Below are positions 22,047 through 30,170 of a stretch of 38,686 bases of DNA, piece by piece (position 1 is the first letter of the stretch; the number at the start of each line of letters is the position of its first letter). This stretch comes from Dehalococcoidia bacterium (GTDB lineage Bacteria > Chloroflexota > Dehalococcoidia > UBA2979). Position numbers and translations under genes: made by a program. Below the pieces are notes generated by a model. The model saw nothing but the letters and a program-made list of their open reading frames with translations, searched no databases and was not told where the DNA came from. The stretch lies in the NCBI GenBank assembly GCA_023228765.1, contig JALOAM010000008.1, positions 1-38,686 of the forward strand, written 5' to 3'.

Positions 22047-22866
22047 CGGTGCCGTCCTCGGAAGGCTCGGGGAAGGCGTCGTCACCGTAGATGTAGCCGA
22101 CCTCGTCGTCCTCGCGCTGGAGGATCACGATGAGGCGCTCTGCGCCGTCGAAGTACGGTCCGAACTCGTAGTCGCCGAAGCGCGCCGCGATCCGCAGCCC
22201 CGCGAGGCGCGCGCCCAGCTCGATCTCCGGCGACGTGAACGTGCGCAGCGGAAACACCGAGGTCACCCGCCGCAGGACGCCCTCGGCGTCCGCGATGTCG
22301 TAATGCCAGGTGACATCCTTCGTCCCCTCGGAGGGGATCGCGTCGACGGAGACGATCTTGGTCACGCGCCCTCGACCGTCTGCGCGCTCCTTGGTCCAGT
22401 GCTGGATCAGCGGCTGCGGCGATGGGTCGAAGTCGTCTGGCACGGGGGACTCCACGTCCACCACGGCCACGCCGCCCTCGGCGAGGTGGTGCGCCATCGT
22501 CTGGAGGGCCGCGACGAAGTCCGAGGGTGTCTCCATGTGCTGTAGCGTCCCGAGCGGCGCAAGCACGAGGTCAAACTTGCCGCGCAGGCGCACCTCGCGG
22601 ATGTCGCCCTCGACGAGCTTCACGGAGGTACGCCCGGCACGCTCCCGCGCGATGTCGAGCATCCCCGCGGACACGTCGACCCCGGTCACGTTCGCCCCGC
22701 CCTCGGCGAGGGGGACCGCGATCCGGCCTGTTCCCACGCCGAGCTCGAGCACGCGCTCCCCGTGCAGCTCCACGAGCCGCTGGTAGAACGACGCGTCGTC
22801 ATGGAAGCCCTCGAAGTCGAGGTCGTAGAACTCCGCGATCTCGGCGAACGGGTCCCGCTCCGTCAT
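22039..22866 (-). CDS. Class I SAM-dependent methyltransferase
   Basis: The 275-residue protein has motif I VLELGVGTG (39-47), then GVDVSAGMLDIARERA (about 61-76) and the post-motif-II VLAPLGTLQHM segment, a Rossmann-type methyltransferase. The substrate is not evident; the sequence around AEFYDLDFEGF and the C-terminal beta-rich domain resemble small-molecule methyltransferases. The promoter-like TAGCAT lies exactly 6 nt before the ATG (leaderless). It is followed by plsX with an 8-base overlap, so they are probably co-transcribed. Confidence 0.85.
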   Translation of the reverse strand: MTERDPFAEIAEFYDLDFEGFHDDASFYQRLVELHGERVLELGVGTGRIAVPLAEGGANVTGVDVSAGMLDIARERAGRTSVKLVEGDIREVRLRGKFDLVLAPLGTLQHMETPSDFVAALQTMAHHLAEGGVAVVDVESPVPDDFDPSPQPLIQHWTKERADGRGRVTKIVSVDAIPSEGTKDVTWHYDIADAEGVLRRVTSVFPLRTFTSPEIELGARLAGLRIAARFGDYEFGPYFDGAERLIVILQREDDEVGYIYGDDAFPEPSEDGTDG

Positions 22867-22872
22867 GTTCGG

Positions 22873-22878
22873 ATGCTA
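22873..22878 (-). promoter_or_regulatory. Leaderless-type -10 of the methyltransferase-plsX pair
   Basis: TAGCAT (minus strand 22878 to 22873) is separated from the ATG at 22866 by CCGAAC. No Shine-Dalgarno site is present, so the transcript probably starts at the ATG. No clear -35 was seen. Confidence 0.45.
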
Positions 22879-22923
22879 CGCCGAGGCGGGCTTACGTGAG
22901 GGGGACCGCAGAGCGCGAGGTCG

Positions 22924-23091
22924 CTACGCGCGTGGGAGTAGCGACTGTCCCGGCTCGTCGCGTAAGCCCGCCTCTCGTCGATCCTGCGCGTAGCGCTCGA
23001 GGAACTCGTCCGATGCCCGTACGACCTCGTCGAAGGGAATCAGGCCCTTCCGGTAGTCCGCGTAGACCTCACGGATGCGGCGTTCGGTCAT
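22924..23091 (-). CDS. Small hypothetical protein of 55 residues
   Basis: From ATG at 23091 the product is 55 residues: MTERRIREVYADYRKGLIP, then FDEVVRASDEFLERYAQDRREAG and a short tail. It is charged and helical, with no membrane segment or signal. A longer reading to 23154 lacks a ribosome site; GCGAGG lies 7 nt before 23091. No family is recognised. The similar start MTER(R/D) to the adjacent methyltransferase is probably chance. It is likely but not certainly a real gene. Confidence 0.5.
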   Translation of the reverse strand: MTERRIREVYADYRKGLIPFDEVVRASDEFLERYAQDRREAGLRDEPGQSLLPRA

Positions 23092-23254
23092 GGTTCGCCT
23101 CGCTCTCGGAGTCCAATCCGGATCTCCGGGCTTGTGGCTCCCCGTGGAAGTCAAGCATGCGCTCCCACTCCGTCCCGATCAGAACACTTGCGCTAGTCTG
23201 GAACTCTAACTGTCGCTCGTCGGCGCAGGCAACTGATCAATCGCACGGGACGCT

Positions 23255-23791
23255 ATGCCCCTCCGTAAAGCCACCGGCGTCGAACTGCACCGCACCGGCT
23301 TCGGCATCTTCGCGCGCACGGAGGTGGTCGTCGGTGGGCGCGCCCTCGCGAGGTTCGGGCGGCGGGAGCGGCGGCGGATCGAGGACGCGCTCGCCGAGGT
23401 GGGCGCGGCGGCGGTCGCCGAGGACCTCGACCGGGTGTTGTGGCAGACCTCGGACGGGTTCTACTGGGACGACGACGGGCTGGACGCCGAGGCGGTCGCG
23501 CTCCTCGCCTGGGACCGGCTACGCCGGCAAGACGCGCGCATCGAGCGGTTGCGCAAGATCCGCGCCGCCGAGGAGGCCGTGACCGGCGCGCGCCGCGAGC
23601 GGATCCCGGAGGAGGTGCGCCTCTTCGTCTGGACTCGCGACGAGGGCCGCTGCGTGCGCTGCGCCGCCGAGGACGACCTGCAGTTCGACCACGTCATCCC
23701 CGTCGCGCGAGGTGGCGGGAACGCGCCGGAGAACATCCAGATCCTGTGTGGCATCTGCAACCGGGCCAAGGGCGATCAGATCGCGAAATAA
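23255..23791 (+). CDS. HNH endonuclease-domain protein
   Basis: The 178-residue protein ends in a compact HNH domain. C133-x2-C136 and C165-x2-C168 bind a structural zinc. FDHVIPVARGG supplies His146, NAPENIQ supplies Asn160, and the third position is Asn169 rather than His, a common variant. Residues 1-120 (GIFARTEVVVGGRALARFGRRER at the start) are of unknown fold. Such small HNH proteins are widespread and may nick DNA, but substrate and role are unknown. There is no intron or intein context here. Confidence 0.85.
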   Translation: MPLRKATGVELHRTGFGIFARTEVVVGGRALARFGRRERRRIEDALAEVGAAAVAEDLDRVLWQTSDGFYWDDDGLDAEAVALLAWDRLRRQDARIERLRKIRAAEEAVTGARRERIPEEVRLFVWTRDEGRCVRCAAEDDLQFDHVIPVARGGGNAPENIQILCGICNRAKGDQIAK

Positions 23792-23996
23792 GGCGAGCGG
23801 GCGTTGAGACCCGGCGGATCGTTCACGTCTGCTACACGCGGGTATTGTCCACTGCGGGCGTGTCGAACGCGTCCGTACTCCCAAGAGTCGACCACGTCGT
23901 CGGTAGTCCCGCCCGAGGCGTGACGGTATCGTGTGCAGCCAGCGGGCGCGCGGTCCGGGCGATGGCCGGGATGGGTGCGCGGGGTGGGGATCACCC

Positions 23997-24938
23997 ATGA
24001 CTGATGGAGCCCTTGAGCGCAGCTCCCCTCGCGTGGTGGCCGGATTCCGGATCGCGCGAGGCATGGACGCGCGCGCCCTGGAGGCCCGGCTCTCCGACGA
24101 CCGCGCGTTCTCCGCGTATGCGCTGGGGCACCTCGAACCTGAGTTGCTGGTGCAGAGCGAGTTCTGGACCGCCGACGGGCCGGAGGGCTCTGCCGTCGTG
24201 ATGCACTCGCGCGCCCTGGGGTACGTCACCGTGACGGTGGGCGACCCGGCCGGGGTGAGCGCGATCCTGCGGCTGCACCCCGGACACCGCGCCGGGTACC
24301 TCTCCACCGGGTCGCCCGAGCACCTCGAGGCGATCGCGAGCACCCACGCGGTGGCGGACACCTTGCGCATGCAGCGCATGTCCGTGACGGCGTTCGGGTT
24401 CGCGGACGTGCCGGGCGAGGTCAGGCGGCTCCGAGGGCAGGACGCGGCGCGCATCAACGCGCTCTACGCGATGGACGGCGGGCCGTCCCGCTACAGCGCG
24501 GAGACCATCGAGCGGGCGATCTACTACGGGGCGATGGACGGGGACCGGCTGGTAGCCGTGGCGGGGACGCACATCGTCTCGCCGCACCAGTCGATCGCGG
24601 TCGTTGGCAACGTGTTCACGCACCCCGCCTACCGAGGGCGCGGACTGGCGACGAGGGTGACCGGCGCGGTGACGCGCGACCTCCTCGGACGGGGGTGCTC
24701 GGAAGCGGTGCTGACAGTCGCGCCAGAGAACACGCCCGCTGTCGCCGCCTACACACGCCTCGGATATCGTCGGGGTAGCGCGGTCGTTGAGGCCCGGTTG
24801 CAGCGTCGCGACCTCGTGGGCCTCGGACCGTGGTGGCGCCGCCAGCGTGCGCGCCGCCGAGGGCGAGCGTACGGCCCGGAGGTCGAGTGGATGCCTGCCG
24901 ACCGATGGACGGACCGGCAGGACGGCCGCTCTCCCTGA
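23997..24938 (+). CDS. GNAT-family N-acetyltransferase with an N-terminal domain
   Basis: Residues 145-260 form a GNAT fold: VFTHPAYRGRGLATRVTGAV (207-226), with the acetyl-CoA loop RGRGLA near 213, then VAPENTPAVAAYTRLGYR. The first 140 residues (RALEARLSDDRAFSAYALGHLEPEL) resemble the DUF4081-like N-terminal half of actinobacterial-type tandem GNAT proteins. The substrate is unknown. ATG 23997 is set by GGGGTGGGGA 6 nt upstream. The last 40 residues are arginine rich. It is followed after 70 nt by ahcY. Confidence 0.8.
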   Translation: MTDGALERSSPRVVAGFRIARGMDARALEARLSDDRAFSAYALGHLEPELLVQSEFWTADGPEGSAVVMHSRALGYVTVTVGDPAGVSAILRLHPGHRAGYLSTGSPEHLEAIASTHAVADTLRMQRMSVTAFGFADVPGEVRRLRGQDAARINALYAMDGGPSRYSAETIERAIYYGAMDGDRLVAVAGTHIVSPHQSIAVVGNVFTHPAYRGRGLATRVTGAVTRDLLGRGCSEAVLTVAPENTPAVAAYTRLGYRRGSAVVEARLQRRDLVGLGPWWRRQRARRRGRAYGPEVEWMPADRWTDRQDGRSP

Positions 24939-24965
24939 GTCGTTGCGAGTCCACGGATCGATCAC

Positions 24966-25003
24966 TTGAGCAGACGCGCGATGTAGCGCGGGCTTCGGAG
25001 GAC
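24966..25003 (+). promoter_or_regulatory. ahcY leader element shared with metK
   Basis: TTGAGCAGAC (24966-24975) is followed by a 5-bp hairpin CGCGC/GCGCG (24975-24979 with 24986-24990) and the ribosome site CGGAGGAC (24996-25003), 5 nt before ATG. The same order and sequences occur before metK. The element is not explained by any promoter or known SAM/SAH riboswitch I can recall. Confidence 0.5.
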
Positions 25004-25008
25004 GGTAG

Positions 25009-26280
25009 ATGACCACGCAGTTCGTCGGCGACATCGCGGATGCCGGGCTGGCCCGAGCGGGTGTGGCCCGCATCGAATGGGCCGCGCGGGAGATGCCGGT
25101 CATCGCCCAGATCCGGGAGCGGTTCGCGAAGGAGCAGCCCCTGAAGGGGATCCGCGTCGTCGCGTGCCTCCACGTCACCAGCGAGACCGCGAACCTGATG
25201 CTCGCGCTGCGGGACGGCGGCGCGGACGTGCGCCTGACCGCCTCCAACCCGCTCTCGACGCAGGATGATGTCGCGGCGGCCCTCGCGATTGAGTACGGCA
25301 TCCCCACGTTCGCCATCAAGGGCGAGTCCAACGAGACCTACTACCAGCACATCACCGAGGCCATCTCAGACCGCCCGCAGATCACCATGGACGACGGCGC
25401 GGATGTGGTCGCGATCCTGCACAAGGAGCGGCGCGAGCTCCTCGCGGACATCGTCGGCGGGACCGAGGAGACGACGACCGGGGTGATCCGCCTGAAGGCG
25501 CTCGCGAAGTCCGGCCAGCTCGAGTATCCGATCGTCGCCGTTAACGAGGCGAACACGAAGCACTTCTTCGACAACCGCTACGGCACCGGCCAATCCACCA
25601 TCGACGGCATCATCCGCGCGACGAACCTCCTGCTGGCCGGGAAGAACCTCGTGGTCGCGGGCTACGGCTGGTGCGGCAAGGGCGTCGCGATGCGCGCCCG
25701 CGGCCTGGGCGCCCAGGTGATCGTGACCGAGGTCGACCCGCTCCGCGCGCTGGAGGCGGTCATGGACGGTTTCCGCGTGATGCCGATCGCGGAGGCGGCG
25801 CCCCTCGGCGACGTGTTCGTGACGGTGACCGGTGACGTGAACGTGATCGACACCGCGTCGTTCGAGACGATGAAGTCCGGCGCGATCATGGCGAACTCCG
25901 GGCACTTCGACGCGGAGATCAACCTCAAGGCGCTGAACACGATGGCCGAGTCGCGCGAGACGCTGAAGCCGTTCGTGGAGGAGTACACCCTTGCGGACGG
26001 TCGCAAGCTCGTCGTGCTCGCGGAGGGGCGCCTCGTGAACCTCGGCGCCGCCGAGGGCCACCCGGCGTCGGTGATGGACATGTCCTTCGCGAACCAGGCG
26101 TTGAGCGCGGAGTACATGGTGAACAACCACCAGCACCTGGAGAAGCAGGTGTACGACGTGCCGCGCGAGATCGACGACGAGGTCGCGCGACTCAAGCTCG
26201 CCGCGATGGGGATCGGCATCGATGTCCTCACCCCGGAGCAGGAGCACTACCTGAACTCGTGGGAGCTGGGCACGCACTAG
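25009..26280 (+). CDS. ahcY: Adenosylhomocysteinase (SAH hydrolase)
   Basis: AhcY hydrolyses S-adenosylhomocysteine to adenosine and homocysteine, keeping methylation going. The 423-residue protein has SETANLML, NEANTKHFFDNRYGTGQS, the NAD-binding GYGWCGKG (near 219-226) and the C-terminal HYLNSWELGTH. It lacks the ~40-residue insert of the longer bacterial and eukaryotic form and ends in the YLxSW-type tail, like archaeal and thermophile enzymes. The leader holds a 10-nt motif shared with metK, which starts 56 nt downstream. Confidence 0.97.
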   Translation: MTTQFVGDIADAGLARAGVARIEWAAREMPVIAQIRERFAKEQPLKGIRVVACLHVTSETANLMLALRDGGADVRLTASNPLSTQDDVAAALAIEYGIPTFAIKGESNETYYQHITEAISDRPQITMDDGADVVAILHKERRELLADIVGGTEETTTGVIRLKALAKSGQLEYPIVAVNEANTKHFFDNRYGTGQSTIDGIIRATNLLLAGKNLVVAGYGWCGKGVAMRARGLGAQVIVTEVDPLRALEAVMDGFRVMPIAEAAPLGDVFVTVTGDVNVIDTASFETMKSGAIMANSGHFDAEINLKALNTMAESRETLKPFVEEYTLADGRKLVVLAEGRLVNLGAAEGHPASVMDMSFANQALSAEYMVNNHQHLEKQVYDVPREIDDEVARLKLAAMGIGIDVLTPEQEHYLNSWELGTH

Positions 26281-26288
26281 CCCAGCGT

Positions 26289-26334
26289 TTGAGCAGACTG
26301 ACCGCGCCAGCCGCGGGACACGCGACCGGAGGAC
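26289..26334 (+). promoter_or_regulatory. metK leader element shared with ahcY
   Basis: TTGAGCAGAC (26289-26298) lies 8 nt after the ahcY stop. The hairpin CCGCG (26302-26306)/CGCGG (26312-26316) and the site CGGAGGAC (26327-26334), 2 nt before ATG, follow. It matches the ahcY leader in order and in the two sequence blocks, while the hairpin differs in sequence but keeps its pairing. Confidence 0.5.
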
Positions 26335-26336
26335 CG

Positions 26337-27548
26337 ATGACGACCTCGTTCATGAGCAGCTCGATGATGCGCTTCACCAGCGAGTCTGTGACGGAGGGCC
26401 ACCCGGACAAGCTCTGCGACCAGGTCTCGGACGCCGTCCTGGACGCGCTGCTGGCGCAGGACCCGGAGTCGCGGGTCGCCTGCGAGACCGCGACGACCAC
26501 CGGCACGGTCTGGGTCTTCGGCGAAGTCACCACCAAGGGTTACGTGGACATCGAGGAGCTCGTCCGCAAGACCGTGCGTGACATCGGCTACACGGACAGC
26601 GCCCACGGGTTCGACGCCGACACCTGCGGCGTCATCTCCTCGATCAAGGGGCAGTCGCCGGACATCGCGCAGGGCGTGGACGCCGCCATCGAGCGCCGCG
26701 AGGCGTCCTCGGAGGACCGGTACGACATGCTGGGGGCGGGCGACCAGGGCATGATGATCGGCTTCGCCTGCAACGAGACCGACGAGTACATGCCGCTCAC
26801 GATCTCGCTCTCGCACAAGCTCACCCGGCGGCTCTCGCACCTCCGCAAGACGATGGAGTTGCCGTACCTGCGCCCGGACGGGAAGTCGCAGGTCACGGTG
26901 GAGTACGCCTACGGCCAGCCGAGGCGGATCGACGCGGTGGTCATCTCCACCCAGCACGACGCCGCCGTCAGCGAGCGGGACATTCGCGAGTCGATCATCG
27001 AGAACGTGATCCGCCCGGTCTGCCCCCCGGAGCTGATCGACGACCAGACGCGCTTCTACGTGAACCCCACCGGCCGCTTCGTCATCGGCGGACCGATGGG
27101 CGACGCCGGCCTCACGGGGCGCAAGATCATCGTCGACACGTACGGAGGGGTGGCCCGCCACGGCGGCGGCGCCTTCTCCGGCAAGGACCCGAGCAAGGTC
27201 GACCGCTCCGCCGCGTACGCCGCTCGCCACGTGGCGAAGAACGTGGTCGCGGCGGGGATCGCGGACCGGTTCGAGGTGCAGGTGTCGTACGCCATCGGGG
27301 TGGCGCGCCCCACCTCGATCGCCTTCGAGACCTTCGGGACCGCGAAGATCGACGAGGAAAAGATCGAGCACCTCATCAAGAAGCATTTCGACCTGCGTCC
27401 CGGCGCGATCATCGACCGCTTTGACCTGCGCCGCCCGATCTACCTGCAGACGGCGGCCTATGGGCACTTCGGCCGGAACGACTTGAACCTCCCCTGGGAG
27501 CGCACGGATCTCGCGGATGTGCTCCGTAGCGAGGCGGGACTGGAGTAA
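26337..27548 (+). CDS. metK: S-adenosylmethionine synthase
   Basis: MetK makes SAM from ATP and methionine. The 403-residue protein has MMRFTSESVTEGHPDKLCDQ, the ATP-binding GAGDQGMMIGFACNET, VNPTGRFVIGGPMGDAGLTGRKIIVDTYGG and GGGAFSGKDPSKVDRSAAY, all signature segments. ATG at 26337 is chosen because CGGAGGAC lies just upstream; an internal ATG a few codons later (before RFTSESV) is possible. It directly follows ahcY, so SAM formation and SAH removal are paired. Confidence 0.98.
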   Translation: MTTSFMSSSMMRFTSESVTEGHPDKLCDQVSDAVLDALLAQDPESRVACETATTTGTVWVFGEVTTKGYVDIEELVRKTVRDIGYTDSAHGFDADTCGVISSIKGQSPDIAQGVDAAIERREASSEDRYDMLGAGDQGMMIGFACNETDEYMPLTISLSHKLTRRLSHLRKTMELPYLRPDGKSQVTVEYAYGQPRRIDAVVISTQHDAAVSERDIRESIIENVIRPVCPPELIDDQTRFYVNPTGRFVIGGPMGDAGLTGRKIIVDTYGGVARHGGGAFSGKDPSKVDRSAAYAARHVAKNVVAAGIADRFEVQVSYAIGVARPTSIAFETFGTAKIDEEKIEHLIKKHFDLRPGAIIDRFDLRRPIYLQTAAYGHFGRNDLNLPWERTDLADVLRSEAGLE

Positions 27549-27595
27549 GGGAAAGCGCGCCGCTTATCGCCGTCGTGTCCGTCACGCTTTTGGCA

Positions 27596-27624
27596 TTGGA
27601 CGGCGGCGGCGTGGCGCATACGAT
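27596..27624 (+). promoter_or_regulatory. Leaderless promoter of the GDP-mannose cassette
   Basis: TTGGAC (27596-27601), 17 bp, TACGAT (27619-27624), then 6 nt to the ATG at 27631. It has no Shine-Dalgarno site. The geometry places the transcription start at the A of ATG. The -10 sequence is identical to that of trxA. Confidence 0.6.
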
Positions 27625-27630
27625 CCGACC

Positions 27631-28737
27631 ATGCGCGCAATCGTCCTCGTTGGCGGCGAGGGAACACGCCTCCGTCCGCTCACCTGGCGGACACCCAAGG
27701 CGCTGGTCCCCGTCCTCGGTCGCCCGCTCCTGGAACACCTCCTGCTGAACCTGAAGCAGCACGGGGTCGACTCCGTCACCCTCGCGATGACCGCGCGCGC
27801 CGAGGCGATCCGCGGGGCCTTCGGGAACGGCGAGGTGCTCGGGATCGCACTCGACTACGCGTACGAGGACACGCCCCTCGGCTCCGGTGGCGCGATCGCC
27901 GCGACTGCCTCGACTTGGCGAGGCGCCGGAGGAGGTGTGTGGAACGAGGCGTTCCTCGTGGTCAACGGCGACATCATCACGGACCTGGACCTGAGCGCGA
28001 TGCTGGAGGCGCATCGTGCCCGTGGCGCCGTGCTCTCGCTCTCCCTCCACGAGGTGGACGACCCCTCGCCGTTCGGCGTCGTGGACATCGACGCGGAGGG
28101 CCGCATCCACCGCTTCGTCGAGAAGCCGAAGCGGGAGGACGCGCCGTCCCACCTCATCAACGCCGGGACGTGGATCTTCGAGCCGCGTCTCCTCGACATG
28201 CTCGACCCGACGACGTTCAACCGCGTGGAGGACGGCCTGTTCCCCACGCTGTGCTCGTCAGGCGAGCCGGTCTACGGCTTCCACCAGCCGGCGTACTGGG
28301 GCGATATCGGGAACCCGGACGCCCTGCTTCGCGTCAACCTGGACATGGCGTCCGGCCGCGTGACCTCGCCGGCGACGCCCCGCCTCACGCCTGGTCCGTC
28401 TGGACAGGACATCTACATCCACGAAACGTCCACGATCGAGGATGGCGCACGGGTCGAAGGGCCCTGCGTCATCGGCGCGGGGTGCATCGTGCGTGCGGGC
28501 GCCTCGGTCGCGCGTAGCCTGCTCTGGGACGGCGTCACCGTCGGCCCGGAGGCACAGGTGCGCGACTCTATCCTTGCTACGGACGTGACCGTGGAGGACG
28601 GCGCGCGCGTCGTCCGCTCCGTGGTCGCGCATGCTGCCACGATCCCGCGGGACGCCTCGCTCGAGGGCGAGCGCGTCGAGCCTGCCGAACAGTCCCTCTC
28701 CAGAGACCTCTCGAAAGACGGAGCACAGACGACATGA
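27631..28737 (+). CDS. Sugar-1-phosphate nucleotidyltransferase, probably mannose-1-phosphate guanylyltransferase
   Basis: The 368-residue protein has the pyrophosphorylase signature LVGGEGTRLRPLTWRTPKALVPV (5-27), VNGDIITDLDL for metal binding, VEKPKR and NAGTWIFEP, then C-terminal left-handed beta-helix hexapeptide repeats from about 265 (ETSTIEDGARVEGPCVIGAG). This layout is shared by GDP-mannose and other NDP-sugar pyrophosphorylases. With the following phosphomannomutase-type and isomerase genes, GDP-mannose is the likely product. It overlaps the next gene by ATGA. Confidence 0.85.
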   Translation: MRAIVLVGGEGTRLRPLTWRTPKALVPVLGRPLLEHLLLNLKQHGVDSVTLAMTARAEAIRGAFGNGEVLGIALDYAYEDTPLGSGGAIAATASTWRGAGGGVWNEAFLVVNGDIITDLDLSAMLEAHRARGAVLSLSLHEVDDPSPFGVVDIDAEGRIHRFVEKPKREDAPSHLINAGTWIFEPRLLDMLDPTTFNRVEDGLFPTLCSSGEPVYGFHQPAYWGDIGNPDALLRVNLDMASGRVTSPATPRLTPGPSGQDIYIHETSTIEDGARVEGPCVIGAGCIVRAGASVARSLLWDGVTVGPEAQVRDSILATDVTVEDGARVVRSVVAHAATIPRDASLEGERVEPAEQSLSRDLSKDGAQTT

Positions 28738-30170
28738 CGAAGCAGCCCATCAAGTTCGGCACGGACGGGTGGCGGGGCGTCATCGCCGACGACTTCACGT
28801 TCGACAACGTCCGCGCCGTGGCGCAGGCGACGGCGGACTGGTTGAAGCGGGAGAAGCAAGCCTCGAAGGGGGTCGTGATCGGGTTCGATACGCGCTTCCT
28901 CTCGGGCTCGTTCGCGGGACTGGTCGCGGAGGTGATGGCCGCCAACGGCATCAAGACCGCCCTCACCAGCACGTTCTGCCCCACGCCCGCGCTCTCCTGG
29001 GCCGTCCGTGACCGGCAGGCCGGTGGCGGCGTGATGATCACCGCCTCCCATAACCCCGCGCGCTGGAACGGCTTCAAGGTGAAGCCGCACTACGGCGGCT
29101 CCGCGCCCGAGGAGGTCACTCGCGAGATCGAGAACGGCATCCCCGCCGTGCAGGCCGCGGACCGCGTGCAGATCGTCCCCCTCGGCGAGGCTGAGGCCGA
29201 GGGCATCGTGGAGCGCATCGATGTCCGCGCGCCGTACCTGAAGACGCTCGCGTCGTTCGTGGACCTGCCCGCGATCCAGAACGCCGGCTGGCACGTGCTC
29301 ATCGACTCGATGTTCGGCGCGGCGCAGGGCTGGACCACCCGCCTGATCCAGGGCGGCGCGACCTCCGTCCACGAGATCCACGGTGAGCGGAACCCCTCGT
29401 TCCCCGGCCTGAGGGCGCCCGAGCCGATCGCCGCGAACCTCAAGGAGTCCATCGACCTGATCAAGGAGGGCGGCTACGACGTCGGCCTCTCCACGGATGG
29501 GGACGCGGACCGCTTCGGCCTCGTGGACGAGCACGGGCGCTTCATCACCCAGCTCCAGACGTTCGCCCTCCTCGTCTACTACTTCCTCGAGGTCCGCGGT
29601 GAGCGCGGCGCGATCGTCCGTTCGGTGACGATGACGAGGATGGTGGATCGCCTGGGTGAGCTGTATGACTGCCCGGTCCACGAGACACGCGTCGGGTTCA
29701 AGTACCTGGGCGCGAAGATGATGGAGACGGACGCCCTCATCGCCGGCGAGGAGTCCGGCGGCTCCGCCTTCCGCGGCCACATCCCGGAGCGCGATGGCCT
29801 CCTGGCCGGGTTGTTCATCCTCGACTTCATGACGCGCACCGGGAAGCGCCCCTCCGAGCTCCTCGCCGACCTGTACGAGAAGGTCGGGCCGCACGAGTAC
29901 GACCGCGTGGACGTCACGATCCGTCCCGAGGAGCGCGACGCGATCGAGGCCCACGTCCAGGCCAACGAGCCGGAGACGATCGCCGGCTTCAAGGTCATCG
30001 GCCGCGACGAGGTGGATGGCTACCGCTTCAACCTCGAAGGGGGCTGGTGGCTGCTGCTTCGCTTCTCCGGGACCGAGCCGCTGCTGCGCATCTACGCTGA
30101 AATGCCGACCACGGCGCAGGTCCAGGACGCCCTCGCGCAGGGCCAGGAGATCGCCGGGATCACGCTGTGA
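28734..30170 (+). CDS. Phosphomannomutase/phosphoglucomutase family protein
   Basis: The 478-residue protein interconverts hexose-6- and hexose-1-phosphate. Features are FGTDGWRG at the start, the catalytic serine loop MITASHNPARWNGFKVKP (about 101-118, phosphoserine in TASHNP), the magnesium loop STDGDADRFGL (about 245-255), EESGG for sugar specificity, and RFSGTEPLLRIYAE near the end for phosphate binding. It starts inside the nucleotidyltransferase stop (ATGA) and ends on the isomerase GTG start, so all three genes are coupled. Confidence 0.93.
   Translation: MTKQPIKFGTDGWRGVIADDFTFDNVRAVAQATADWLKREKQASKGVVIGFDTRFLSGSFAGLVAEVMAANGIKTALTSTFCPTPALSWAVRDRQAGGGVMITASHNPARWNGFKVKPHYGGSAPEEVTREIENGIPAVQAADRVQIVPLGEAEAEGIVERIDVRAPYLKTLASFVDLPAIQNAGWHVLIDSMFGAAQGWTTRLIQGGATSVHEIHGERNPSFPGLRAPEPIAANLKESIDLIKEGGYDVGLSTDGDADRFGLVDEHGRFITQLQTFALLVYYFLEVRGERGAIVRSVTMTRMVDRLGELYDCPVHETRVGFKYLGAKMMETDALIAGEESGGSAFRGHIPERDGLLAGLFILDFMTRTGKRPSELLADLYEKVGPHEYDRVDVTIRPEERDAIEAHVQANEPETIAGFKVIGRDEVDGYRFNLEGGWWLLLRFSGTEPLLRIYAEMPTTAQVQDALAQGQEIAGITL

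Noticed and set aside
23255..23791. Homing endonuclease or defence nuclease
   Set aside because: No intron, intein, methylase or restriction partner is adjacent; a generic HNH protein is all that can be claimed.
24939..25008. Known SAH or SAM riboswitch before ahcY
   Set aside because: The leader is too short and lacks the conserved pairing and core sequences of the SAH, SAM-I and SAM-II classes as far as I can judge by eye.
27549..27595. Terminator after metK
   Set aside because: AAAGCG/CGCTTT are 27 nt apart with little inner pairing; the stem is too weak to call.
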